The translations under genes were made by a program, and so were the position numbers. The notes under the pieces were generated by a model. It was not told the origin of the DNA and did no database searches. It worked only from the letters and a program-made list of their open reading frames with translations. This document shows positions 7,787-16,161 of a stretch of DNA of 64,000 nucleotides, piece by piece; positions within the stretch are counted from its first letter, which is position 1; each line of letters starts with the position of its first letter. Origin of the DNA: Streptomyces justiciae (lineage in GTDB: Bacteria; Actinomycetota; Actinomycetes; Streptomycetales; Streptomycetaceae); assembly GCF_015163075.1 (NCBI RefSeq), contig NZ_JADDXU010000009.1, forward strand, positions 62,001-126,000, given 5' to 3'.

Positions 7787-9610
7787 CTAGCCCAGGCGCT
7801 GCACCAGTGCCCGGTACTCGTCCCACAGTTCCTTCGGGGTGTGCTCGCCGAAGGTGTTGAGGTGCTCGGGGACCAGCGCGGCCTCCTCGCGCCAGACCTC
7901 CTTGTCGACGGTGAGCAGGAAGTCGAGGTCCTTGTCGTCGAGTTCGAGGCCGTCGGTGTCCAGCGCGGCCTTCGTCGGCAGGATGCCGATCGGGGTCTCG
8001 ACGCCCTCGGCCTTGCCGTCGAGACGCTCCACGATCCACTTCAGGACGCGGCTGTTCTCGCCGAAGCCGGGCCAGACGAACTTGCCCTCGTCGTTCTTGC
8101 GGAACCAGTTGACGTAGTAGATCTTCGGGAGCTTCGTGGCGTCCTTGTCCTTGGCCACGTCGACCCAGTGGCCCATGTAGTCGCCCATGTTGTAGCCGCA
8201 GAACGGCAGCATGGCGAACGGGTCGCGGCGCAGCTCGCCGACCTTGCCCTCGGCGGCGGCGGTCTTCTCGGAGGCCACGTTGGCGCCGAGGAAGACGCCG
8301 TGGTTCCAGTCGAAGGACTCCGTCACCAGCGGCACGGCCGAGGCGCGGCGGCCACCGAAGAGGATCGCCGAGATCGGCACGCCCTTCGGGTCCTCCCACT
8401 CGGGCGCGATGATCGGGCACTGCGCGGCGGGGGTGGTGAAGCGGGCGTTGGGGTGGGCGGCCGGGGTCTCGGACGCCGGCGTCCAGTCGTTGCCCTTCCA
8501 GTCGGTGAGGTGGGCCGGGGTCTCCTCCGTCATGCCCTCCCACCAGATGTCGCCGTCGTCGGTCAACGCCACGTTGGTGAAGACCGAGTTGCCCCACAGC
8601 GTCTTCATCGCGTTGGCGTTGGTGTGCTCACCGGTGCCGGGCGCGACGCCGAAGAAGCCGGCCTCGGGGTTGATGGCGTACAGGCGGCCGTCCTCACCGA
8701 AGCGCATCCAGGCGATGTCGTCGCCGATCGTCTCGACGGTCCAGCCGGAGATCGTGGGCTCCAGCATGGCGAGGTTGGTCTTGCCGCAGGCGGACGGGAA
8801 GGCGGCGGCCACGTACTTCGACTCGCCCTGCGGGGGCGTCAGTTTGAGGATCAGCATGTGCTCGGCCAGCCAGCCCTCGTCGCGCGCCATGACGGAGGCG
8901 ATGCGCAGGGCGTAGCACTTCTTGCCGAGCAGGGCGTTGCCGCCGTAGCCGGAGCCGTAGGACCAGATCTCGCGGCTCTCGGGGAAGTGCGAGATGTACT
9001 TGGTGGAGTTGCACGGCCAGGGGACGTCCGCCTCGCCCTCCGCGAGGGGCGCGCCGAGGGTGTGGACGGCCTTGACGAAGAAGCCGTCCGAGCCGAGTTC
9101 GTCGAGGACCGGCTGCCCCATGCGGGTCATGGTGCGCATGGAGACGGCGACGTACGCCGAGTCGGTGATCTCGACGCCGATCGCGGAGAGGTCCGAGCCG
9201 AGGGGGCCCATGCAGAACGGGACGACGTACATCGTCCGGCCCTTCATGGAGCCGCGGAAGACGCCCTTCTCGCCGGCGAAGATCTCCCGCATCTCCGCGG
9301 GGGCCTTCCAGTGGTTGGTCGGGCCCGCGTCCTCCTCCTTCTCGGAGCAGATGAAGGTGCGGTCCTCGACGCGCGCGACGTCGGTCGGGTCGGAGGCCGC
9401 GTAGTAGGAGTTGGGGCGCTTGATCGGGTCGAGCTTCTTGAAGGTGCCCTTCGCGACGAGCTCCTCGCACAGGCGCTCGTACTCGGCCTCGGATCCGTCA
9501 CACCAGACCACGTTGTCCGGCTGGGTCAGTTCGGCGATCTCGTTCACCCACGAGATCAGTTCCTGGTGCTTGGTGGGGATGACGGGGGGAGCCGCGATGT
9601 CGCGCGCCAC
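7787..9610 (-). CDS. pckG: Phosphoenolpyruvate carboxykinase (GTP)
   Basis: A 607-residue enzyme, the usual length of GTP-dependent PEPCK, converting oxaloacetate and GTP to PEP, GDP and CO2 in the cytosol (gluconeogenic/anaplerotic node). Visible motifs are the phosphate loop FPSACGKTNLAM, the metal-binding GDDIAWMRFG, FFGVAPGT, and FGGRRASAVP. The start is GTG 9608-9610 with AGGAGC just upstream; the open frame runs further but lacks a site. It is monocistronic, with its own terminator at 7622-7671. Confidence 0.97.
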   Translation of the reverse strand: MARDIAAPPVIPTKHQELISWVNEIAELTQPDNVVWCDGSEAEYERLCEELVAKGTFKKLDPIKRPNSYYAASDPTDVARVEDRTFICSEKEEDAGPTNHWKAPAEMREIFAGEKGVFRGSMKGRTMYVVPFCMGPLGSDLSAIGVEITDSAYVAVSMRTMTRMGQPVLDELGSDGFFVKAVHTLGAPLAEGEADVPWPCNSTKYISHFPESREIWSYGSGYGGNALLGKKCYALRIASVMARDEGWLAEHMLILKLTPPQGESKYVAAAFPSACGKTNLAMLEPTISGWTVETIGDDIAWMRFGEDGRLYAINPEAGFFGVAPGTGEHTNANAMKTLWGNSVFTNVALTDDGDIWWEGMTEETPAHLTDWKGNDWTPASETPAAHPNARFTTPAAQCPIIAPEWEDPKGVPISAILFGGRRASAVPLVTESFDWNHGVFLGANVASEKTAAAEGKVGELRRDPFAMLPFCGYNMGDYMGHWVDVAKDKDATKLPKIYYVNWFRKNDEGKFVWPGFGENSRVLKWIVERLDGKAEGVETPIGILPTKAALDTDGLELDDKDLDFLLTVDKEVWREEAALVPEHLNTFGEHTPKELWDEYRALVQRLG

Positions 9611-9949
9611 GATTGCTCCTAAATGAGGGATTTTTTGTTGGAGGCCCCGTGGGGGCTGCGACCCGGATGCGTCCAGCGCCTCTCGGTGGTGACCTAGGCG
9701 CTCATCCGGTGCCGACCGCACTCATCTGATCATCCGTCCCGAGTGCCCATCTGTCCAGAAGGCATCACAGGTGAGCGGAGTGAGCATTGCCACGTGTCGG
9801 AGTGTTGCCATGCGTGCACTTTGAGTTCGCTTGACGGTCCCTTGACCGGGCTCCCAAGCGGCCAACTCCCGTGAGATGATGGCCACTCTCGGCCGGTTCT
9901 CAGTCCCTACTCATCCGCAACTTACGGGTCCGTAGGTACGATGCCGGGC
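9611..9949. other. Divergent pckG/trhA intergenic region
   Basis: This 339-bp gap carries the promoters of pckG (-) and trhA (+). On the pckG side a short GC hairpin (GGCCCC...GGGGGC near 9643-9656) and an A/T tract lie in the presumed leader. On the trhA side TACGAT (9937-9942) is a good -10 hexamer placed so that transcription would begin at or next to ATG 9950, suggesting a leaderless mRNA; no convincing -35 is seen. No ORF with coding character was found. Confidence 0.45.
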
Positions 9950-10663
9950 ATGACTGCGTCCGCCTCCGACGCGCCCCTGGACCCCTCGGCCGCCGGCCGT
10001 GGTCCCGTGGCGCTCTCCCTCCCGCACCCGGTCAAGCCCAAGCTCCGCGGCTGGCTGCATCTCGGGATGTTCCCGGCCGTACTCATAGCGGGCCTGGTGC
10101 TCACCGCCCTCGCCGACTCGACCCGGGGCCGGATCGCCTGCGGCATCTTCGCCCTGACGGCCTGCCTGCTGTTCGGCGTGAGCGCCCTCTACCACCGCGG
10201 CAACTGGAGCCCGCGCATGGACGGTGTCCTGCGCAGACTCGATCACGCCAACATCTTCCTGATCATCGCGGGCACCTACACCCCGCTGACGATGCTGCTG
10301 CTGCCCGGCGCGAAGGGGCAGTGGCTGCTGTGGGGCATCTGGGCCGCGGCGCTCGCCGGCATCATCTTCCGGGTGTTCTGGGTGGGCGCCCCGCGCTGGC
10401 TCTACACCCCCTGCTACATCGCGATGGGCTGGGCGGCGGTCTTCTTCCTGCCGGACTTCATGCGCACCGGCGGCATCGCGGTCCTGGTCCTGGTGATCGT
10501 CGGCGGCGTGCTCTACAGCGCCGGTGGCGTCATCTACGGCATCAAGCGTCCGAACCCGTCCCCGCGCTGGTTCGGCTTCCACGAGGTCTTCCACTCGTTC
10601 ACGCTGGCGGCGTTCGTCGTCCACTACGTGGGGATCTCCCTGGTGGCGTACCAGCACGCGTAG
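9950..10663 (+). CDS. trhA: PAQR/hemolysin III family membrane protein
   Basis: A 237-residue integral membrane protein with about seven hydrophobic helices. Family marks are the first-helix SALYHRGNW, the DHANIFLIIAGTYTPL segment and the C-terminal EVFHSF...AFVVHYVG histidines, which in PAQR proteins form a metal site. Bacterial members are linked to membrane fatty-acid/fluidity homeostasis; the haemolysin name is historical. ATG 9950 is preferred over ATG 9941 because a TACGAT -10 element places the transcript start there. A strong terminator follows at 10687. Confidence 0.9.
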   Translation: MTASASDAPLDPSAAGRGPVALSLPHPVKPKLRGWLHLGMFPAVLIAGLVLTALADSTRGRIACGIFALTACLLFGVSALYHRGNWSPRMDGVLRRLDHANIFLIIAGTYTPLTMLLLPGAKGQWLLWGIWAAALAGIIFRVFWVGAPRWLYTPCYIAMGWAAVFFLPDFMRTGGIAVLVLVIVGGVLYSAGGVIYGIKRPNPSPRWFGFHEVFHSFTLAAFVVHYVGISLVAYQHA

Positions 10664-10686
10664 CGGCACCCACCCGCAGTTCCCGA

Positions 10687-10718
10687 AGGGCCACGGCTTG
10701 CGAGCCGTGGCCCTTTTT
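10687..10718 (+). terminator. Strong intrinsic terminator after trhA
   Basis: A 12-bp perfect stem, AGGGCCACGGCT (10687-10698) with AGCCGTGGCCCT (10703-10714), closed by a 4-nt loop and followed by TTTTC. It lies 24 bp after the trhA stop. Confidence 0.9.
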
Positions 10719-10734
10719 CGTGCCCCCAAGCTTG

Positions 10735-10781
10735 TGACATGCAATCCCTATTGACAGGCGCCCTATTTTGACAGCTACTCT
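10735..10781 (+). promoter_or_regulatory. MFS promoter with three TGACA repeats at 17-bp steps
   Basis: TGACA occurs at 10735, 10752 and 10769, each exactly 17 bp apart. The second belongs to a perfect -35 (TTGACA, 10751-10756). TACTCT (10776-10781) can serve as -10 with a 19-bp spacer and would start transcription at ATG 10788. No ribosome-binding site precedes that ATG, so a leaderless mRNA is likely. The repeats overlap the promoter and could be an operator for the TetR protein encoded downstream. Confidence 0.5.
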
Positions 10782-10787
10782 CATTTC

Positions 10788-12326
10788 ATGGACACCTTCA
10801 CTCCGGACCCCCGCCGCTGGTGGGCCCTCGGCGCCCTGGTCGCGAGCATGCTGACCCTCGGCTTCGACATGACGATCCTCAACGTGGCACTGCCGACCAT
10901 GGCCGCCAACCTCGGCGCGAGCACCGGCGAGCAGCAGTGGATGGCGGACGCGTACGTCGTCGTCTTCGCGGCGTTGATGCTCCCCGCCGGCCTCCTCGGC
11001 GACCGGTTCGGCCGGCGCCGGATGCTCGTCGTCGGGCTCGGCGTCTTCCTCGCCGCGTCCCTGGTCGGCGCCCTGGCCGACGACGTGAACTGGGTCGTCG
11101 CCGCCCGAGCCCTGATGGGCATCGGCGGTGCCCTCGTCACCCCGCTCGCGCTCTCCGTGCTGCCCTCGCTGTTCGGCGCCGACGAGCGCGCCAAGGCCGT
11201 CGGCATCATCTCCGCCGCCAGCGCGCTCGGCCTGCCGCTCGGCCCGATCATGGGCGGCTGGCTGCTCAACCACTTCTGGTGGGGCTCGGTCTTCCTGATC
11301 AACGTCCCGATGGCCGCGATCGGCATCATCGCCTGCGTGCTGCTGCTCCCCGAGACCCGCGACCCCGCCTCCCCCAAGGTCGACACCGTCTCCACCGCGC
11401 TCACCGCGACCGGCCTCGGCGCCCTGATCTACGCGATCATCGAGGCCCCCACCCGGGGCTGGACCGACGCGCTGGTCCTCGGCATGATCGCGGGCGCGGT
11501 CGTCCTGCTGACCGCCCTCGTCCTGCGGGAGCGCCGGCAGGCCCGCCCGATGCTCGACATGTCCCTGCTCGCCCACCGCGGCTTCCTGTTCAACACCCTC
11601 GCCGCGACCCTGGTGATGTTCGTCCTGTCCGGCCTGCTGTTCGTCCTGCCGCCCTACCTCCAGGCCGTCCTCGGCAACGACGCCCTCGGCACCGGCGTGC
11701 GGCTGCTGCCGATGATGGGCGGACTGCTCGTCGCCACCCGCCTCGCCCCACTGGTCGTCACCCGCTTCGGCGCCCGGGCCACGGTCAGCGCCGGACTGGT
11801 GGTGCTGGCGTTCGCCGCGTTCCTCGGCAGCCGTACGACCACCGACTCCGGCTACGGCTTCACCGCGCTGTGGCTCTCGGTCACCGGCCTCGGCTTCGGC
11901 CTCTCCCTCATCCCCTCCATGAACGGCGCCCTCGGCACCCTGCCCCGCGACCGCGCCGGCAGCGGCTCCGGCCTCCTGACCACCCTGCGCCAGGTCGGCG
12001 GCGCGATCGGCATCGCCCTCCTCGGCAGCCTGCTCGCGAGCATCTTCCGCGACCGGCTCGACGTCACCGGGCTGCCCGCACAGGCCGCCGACACCGCCGG
12101 AGAATCCGTGATCGCGGCCCACCTCGTGGCCCAGAAGACCGGCTCGGCCGACCTGCTGGCCTCCGCCGACAGCGCCTACGTCCACGGCATGAGCGTCATC
12201 CTGCTGGTCTGCGGCGCCGCCGCCCTCGTAGCGGCACTCCTCGCGGCGGCCTTCCTGCCCGGAACCCCGAAGACCGAGGAGACCGCGACCACCCCGGACA
12301 TGGCTCCCGAGCCGGCGGATGCCTGA
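10788..12326 (+). CDS. MFS drug exporter, DHA2 (EmrB/QacA) family
   Basis: A 512-residue protein with about 14 hydrophobic helices, the DHA2 drug:H+ antiporter topology. Marks include LGFDMTILNVALPTMA in helix 1, the motif-A-like LLGDRFGRRR between helices 2 and 3, and a motif-C-like glycine-rich helix 5. Expected to export hydrophobic drugs or a natural product across the inner membrane. It stands 2 bp before a TetR gene that probably represses the pair. The substrate cannot be deduced. Confidence 0.93.
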   Translation: MDTFTPDPRRWWALGALVASMLTLGFDMTILNVALPTMAANLGASTGEQQWMADAYVVVFAALMLPAGLLGDRFGRRRMLVVGLGVFLAASLVGALADDVNWVVAARALMGIGGALVTPLALSVLPSLFGADERAKAVGIISAASALGLPLGPIMGGWLLNHFWWGSVFLINVPMAAIGIIACVLLLPETRDPASPKVDTVSTALTATGLGALIYAIIEAPTRGWTDALVLGMIAGAVVLLTALVLRERRQARPMLDMSLLAHRGFLFNTLAATLVMFVLSGLLFVLPPYLQAVLGNDALGTGVRLLPMMGGLLVATRLAPLVVTRFGARATVSAGLVVLAFAAFLGSRTTTDSGYGFTALWLSVTGLGFGLSLIPSMNGALGTLPRDRAGSGSGLLTTLRQVGGAIGIALLGSLLASIFRDRLDVTGLPAQAADTAGESVIAAHLVAQKTGSADLLASADSAYVHGMSVILLVCGAAALVAALLAAAFLPGTPKTEETATTPDMAPEPADA

Positions 12327-12328
12327 CA

Positions 12329-12967
12329 ATGGCATCCATGACACCCGCACGTACCTCTCCGCCCACGGACGTCCCCCAGCTGGGACTCCGTGAGCGGAAG
12401 AAGATCAAGACCCGGACGGCGATCCGCGACGCGACGTACGCCCTCATCGAGGAACAGGGCTACGACGCCACCACGATCGAGCAGATCGCCGACCGCGCCG
12501 AGGTGTCGCCGTCCACGGTCTTCCGCTACTTCCCCACCAAGGAGGACATCGTCCTCACGGACGAGCACGACGCGCTCATCCTGGAGGAGCTGAAGGCCCG
12601 GCCCAAGGACGAGCCGTGGACGGAGTCGGTGCGGCACATCATGCACAAGGCCGTCCGCCTCGGCCACGACCGGGAACCCGAGATCACCCGCATCCGGGCG
12701 CACCTGATGGTCCAGGTCCCCACCGTGCGCGCCCGGATGATGGAGAGCATGTCGGTCGCCTCCCACATGCTCGCCGAGGGCATCGCGGAACGCACCGGGC
12801 GCGACGTGGACAGCCTGGAGGTGCGCGTCTACACGATGTCCGTGGTCGCCGGACTCGCGGAGATCTCCCGCTACTGGGCGGAGAACGACTTCCAGGACGA
12901 TCTCGCCGACCTCCTCGACCGCGCCCTGGACGTCCTCGCCAACGGCCTCACCACGAAAAACAGCTGA
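12329..12967 (+). CDS. TetR/AcrR-family transcriptional regulator
   Basis: A 212-residue regulator with an N-terminal helix-turn-helix (AIRDATYALIEEQGYDATTI, then AEVSPSTVFRYFPTKEDIV) and a divergent ligand-binding C-terminal domain containing an MftR-like segment. It starts 2 bp after the MFS stop at ATG 12329; ATG 12338 is an alternative. Co-transcription with the exporter is the usual arrangement for a self-regulating drug-efflux pair, with an operator expected near 10735-10781. Confidence 0.92.
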   Translation: MASMTPARTSPPTDVPQLGLRERKKIKTRTAIRDATYALIEEQGYDATTIEQIADRAEVSPSTVFRYFPTKEDIVLTDEHDALILEELKARPKDEPWTESVRHIMHKAVRLGHDREPEITRIRAHLMVQVPTVRARMMESMSVASHMLAEGIAERTGRDVDSLEVRVYTMSVVAGLAEISRYWAENDFQDDLADLLDRALDVLANGLTTKNS

Positions 12968-13000
12968 GGCCATGGGCGTCGGCCGTGACATCCTGGCCGG

Positions 13001-13726
13001 GTGAACGGACCGGAGATCCACCTCGAAGTCGCCCCCGAACTGGCCCTGTTCGTCCCGCACGGACGCCGGTCCGGAGCCACCCCCGTCACCACCGACGGCG
13101 TCTCCACCCTCGGCCATGTCGTCGAGTCCCTCGGCGTCCCGCTCACCGAGGCCGGGACGCTGGTGGTCGACGGCCGCGAGGTGCCCACGTCGTACGTCCC
13201 CGTGGCGGGCGACCATGTGGAGGTCCGGCCCGTCACCCGGCCCCAGCGGGTCCCCGGCGCCCCGCTCCGCTTCCTCCTCGACGTCCACCTCGGCACCCTC
13301 GCCCGCCGGCTGCGGCTGCTCGGCGTGGACACGGCGTACGAGTCGACGGACCTCGGCGACCCGGCCCTCGCCGCACTCTCCGCCGCCGAGCGGCGCGTCA
13401 TGCTCAGCCGCGACCGGGGGCTGCTGCGGCGCCGCGAACTGTGGGCCGGCGCGTACGTCTACAGCACCCGCCCCGAGGAACAGCTCGACGACATCCTCGA
13501 CCGCTTCCGCCCCGAGCTGCGGCCCTGGACCCGCTGCACCGCCTGCAACGGCCTGCTCAAGGAGGCCACGAAGGAGGAGGTCGCGGACCAGCTGGCGGGC
13601 GGCACGCACCGGTCGTACGACGTGTTCGCGCAGTGCGCGGACTGCGGGCGGGCGTACTGGAAGGGCGCGCACCACGAACAGCTGGAGGCCATCGTGACGC
13701 GCGCCCTGGAAGAGTTCGGCGGTTAG
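13001..13726 (+). CDS. Ubiquitin-like/Mut7-C RNase-domain protein
   Basis: A 241-residue protein starting at GTG 13001. Residues 1-80 look like a small ubiquitin-like (MoaD/ThiS-type) domain. From residue about 88 (RFLLDVHLGTLARRLRLLG) a Mut7-C PIN-like nuclease domain follows, with acidic residues in LLDVHLG and LSRDRGLL. A zinc ribbon follows, with cysteine pairs in CTACNG and CADCGR. Mut7-C domains are predicted RNases; the target is unknown. Its stop TAG borders a G-rich repeat shared with the convergent gene's end. Confidence 0.88.
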   Translation: MNGPEIHLEVAPELALFVPHGRRSGATPVTTDGVSTLGHVVESLGVPLTEAGTLVVDGREVPTSYVPVAGDHVEVRPVTRPQRVPGAPLRFLLDVHLGTLARRLRLLGVDTAYESTDLGDPALAALSAAERRVMLSRDRGLLRRRELWAGAYVYSTRPEEQLDDILDRFRPELRPWTRCTACNGLLKEATKEEVADQLAGGTHRSYDVFAQCADCGRAYWKGAHHEQLEAIVTRALEEFGG

Positions 13727-13761
13727 GGGATAGGGGATAGGGGCTACGGGGGCTACGGGGG
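13726..13761 (+). repeat. Five-tract G-quadruplex motif filling a convergent gap
   Basis: On the + strand five runs of four or five G occur at 13726-13729, 13733-13736, 13740-13743, 13748-13752 and 13757-13761. The loops are ATA, ATA, CTAC and CTAC. This fits the canonical quadruplex pattern and occupies the whole interval between the stop of the Mut7-C gene and the stop of the convergent oxidase gene. Confidence 0.7.
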
Positions 13762-16161
13762 CTACCCCTTCCTGATGTCCGCCTTTCCGCAGGCGATCCC
13801 GTCCTTGTTCCGGTCCAACCCCAGCGGGTCGTCCTTGCCGTTGACCTTCAGGCGGCCGTAGTCGTTCTTCTTCAGCCAGGTGCAGCGGGCCGACGTAGTC
13901 GCCTTCACCTCCTTCGGGAACGCCGTGGGCACGCAGACGTTGAGCGAGCCGTAGTGGCGGTCGCAGCCGGAGACGGTCGGGCTGACCTTCTGCGAGGTGC
14001 GCTTCTTGCCGGGCCCGGTGACCTTGCCGGAGAGGTCGTCGGCGAAGGAGTGGACGTGGGCCGAGGCGTCCGTCGCACTCAGCGCGGCCGGGCCTTGCAA
14101 GTGGACCCACTTGGCCACCGACGGCACCCCGTTGGCGTCCACCGCGAAGAGCATGTACCAGCCGGGCGGCGCCAGATTGGGGTTGCTCGTCACGTTCAGG
14201 TCGACGTTGTTGCCGTCCACCGACAGCGGCAGGTCCACGAACCGCTGGTTGGGGTCGGAGGAGTGCGTCACCGCGGCCGGGCGGATCAACTCGGCCTTGG
14301 CGATGGGCCGGTCGACGGTGATGCGCTGGGTGTCGCCGTACGTCCACTCGGTGTCGATGACCGAAGTGATCGACGGCCGCGTGCCCTTGAGGAGATACGG
14401 CGGGGTGTAGATCGACACGTTGTGGTTCCAGGTGCCGTTGCCCGGGTTGTCACCGGTCGCCATGACCCGGCCGTCGGGCAGCAGGAACGCCGAGGAGTGG
14501 TAGCCACGGGCCTCGGGGTCGGCGGCCACCGGGTCGAACGTGCCGGTGTCGGGGTCGTAGAGCGAGGACTCGTGGACGGGGTTGGCCCGGTTGTGCAGAC
14601 CGCCGCCGGTCTCCAGCACCTTGCCGTCCGGCAGCAGGACCGCGGAGACGTACATCTTGCCCTGGTTGCCGGTCTCCGGCTGCGGGCCGTTGCCGAGGTC
14701 GACCGTGCCCTGCGGGAGCGGCGGACCGGCGACGTACGCCGGGTTGGGCTGCTTGAGGTCGATGACGTCGGTCAGCCGGTTCGCCTCCGGGTTGGAGTCG
14801 ATGTTGCCGCCGCCGAGGGTGAGGACCTTCTGGTCCTGCGCCGGGGGCAGCAGCACGCTCGCCGACTGGTCGCGCTCGTCCTTGTTCTGGAGGCCGGGCA
14901 CCTGGGTGACCGTGTTGGCGCCGTAGTCGTAGATCGCGCTGCCGGTGCCCGGGATGTTGTTGCCGAAGACATGGCTGCCCGAGTAGAAGAGCCGGCCGTC
15001 CTGCATCAGGATCATCGACGGGTACAGACCCCAGTACGACCAGGTCTGGTTGACCTTCCACAGCGGCTGCCACTGCTGCTCCGCCTGGGAGAACAGCTCG
15101 GCCGTCACCGAACCGGTCGAGTCCTCGCGCAGCCCGCCGAAGGAGATGACGTCACCGTTGCCGAGGACGGTCGCCGACGGGTACCAGTGGCCGTCGTTCA
15201 TGTCGTTCGTCTTGCTGTACGTCTCGGTGACCGGGTCGAAGATGTACGAGTCCTTGAAGCCCTCGTAGCCGTGGCCGCCGACGACCGGGTACGCCTTGTT
15301 GCCGCTCATCACCAGCACCCGCCCGTCCTGGAGCTGGACGTGCCCGGCGCAGAACATGTCCTTCGGGGTCGGGATGACCTTGTAGGTGCCGGTGGCCGGG
15401 TTGTAGACGGCCGAGGTGAAGGTGCCCGCGTTGAACTGCTCCTCGCTGTTGCCGGAGCCCGCGATCAGCAGCACCTTGCCGTTGTTGAGGACGACGGAGT
15501 GCATGGAGCGCACCGGGTTCTGCGTGGGCAGCACGTCCCAGCGGCCGTTGGCGCACTCGTTCGCCGTGCCGGTGCACTGCGCCGGCGGGAGCGGGTCGGC
15601 GACCTGTTCCATCGTGTAGTCGTCGGTGGTCGCGGAGCCGGTGCCGTAGACGGAGACGCCCCAGGTGATCCGGTCGGTGCCGGTGGGGACCTCGGGGGTG
15701 CGGACGCTCGCCTGCGTCCAACTACCCGCCATCTCCAGCGTCTTCAGATCCGTCCAGTACTGCCAGCCGGCGGTGGTGTCGTGCCGGAAGAGGGTGACGG
15801 CGGTGTCCGGGGTGGTCGACTTGTACCAGAGGCCCAGGTCGTACTGCTTGCCCGGCGTCACGCCCGGCGCGCACTCGGCCGACTCGGTGATCAGCGCCTT
15901 GCGGTCGCCCTCGACCCGGCGGGTGAGCTCGACCTTCATGGCCTTGGAGCCGGAGTGGGCGTCGGCGGTGGTGGTGAACGTGAAGTCGTTGTCGCCCCAG
16001 CCGGACTTCTCCCAGCAGTACGGCATGTCGCCGCTGCCGGCGGTCTCGAAGCCGGGGTTCTTGATGAGGTTGGCGGCGGAGGCGGGTTGGGGTACGGCGA
16101 GGAGGAGACCGGCCGTGAGGGCGGTCACCCCCAACAGGGCGGGTCTGCGGCGGTTCTTCAT
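13762..16161 (-). CDS. Secreted copper-radical oxidase (glyoxal/galactose oxidase-like) with Excalibur tail
   Basis: A 799-residue exported protein: signal peptide (residues 1-29), a CBM-like jelly-roll (about 30-185), a kelch propeller with glyoxal-oxidase motifs, a DUF1929 domain and a C-terminal Excalibur Ca-binding motif (DRNKDGIACG). Candidate copper-site residues are present: Cys in MFCAGHVQ (about 270), Tyr in HWYPSATV (about 325), the Tyr-His pair in RGYHSSAF (about 552) and His in THSSDPNQR (about 632), so it should form the Cys-Tyr cofactor. It is the last gene of a glycosyltransferase operon (ATGA overlap), suggesting it oxidises the exported glycan, as GlxA does beside CslA. Confidence 0.88.
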   Translation of the reverse strand: MKNRRRPALLGVTALTAGLLLAVPQPASAANLIKNPGFETAGSGDMPYCWEKSGWGDNDFTFTTTADAHSGSKAMKVELTRRVEGDRKALITESAECAPGVTPGKQYDLGLWYKSTTPDTAVTLFRHDTTAGWQYWTDLKTLEMAGSWTQASVRTPEVPTGTDRITWGVSVYGTGSATTDDYTMEQVADPLPPAQCTGTANECANGRWDVLPTQNPVRSMHSVVLNNGKVLLIAGSGNSEEQFNAGTFTSAVYNPATGTYKVIPTPKDMFCAGHVQLQDGRVLVMSGNKAYPVVGGHGYEGFKDSYIFDPVTETYSKTNDMNDGHWYPSATVLGNGDVISFGGLREDSTGSVTAELFSQAEQQWQPLWKVNQTWSYWGLYPSMILMQDGRLFYSGSHVFGNNIPGTGSAIYDYGANTVTQVPGLQNKDERDQSASVLLPPAQDQKVLTLGGGNIDSNPEANRLTDVIDLKQPNPAYVAGPPLPQGTVDLGNGPQPETGNQGKMYVSAVLLPDGKVLETGGGLHNRANPVHESSLYDPDTGTFDPVAADPEARGYHSSAFLLPDGRVMATGDNPGNGTWNHNVSIYTPPYLLKGTRPSITSVIDTEWTYGDTQRITVDRPIAKAELIRPAAVTHSSDPNQRFVDLPLSVDGNNVDLNVTSNPNLAPPGWYMLFAVDANGVPSVAKWVHLQGPAALSATDASAHVHSFADDLSGKVTGPGKKRTSQKVSPTVSGCDRHYGSLNVCVPTAFPKEVKATTSARCTWLKKNDYGRLKVNGKDDPLGLDRNKDGIACGKADIRKG

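Noticed and set aside
7841..9622. 593-codon frame antisense to pckG
   Set aside because: Composition is typical of a shadow frame, and the opposite strand carries a complete, unmistakable PEPCK.
10820..12967. 715-codon frame that joins an MFS-shadow to the TetR protein
   Set aside because: The first 500 codons are an alternate frame of the MFS gene; only the part from ATG 12329 has regulator domains.
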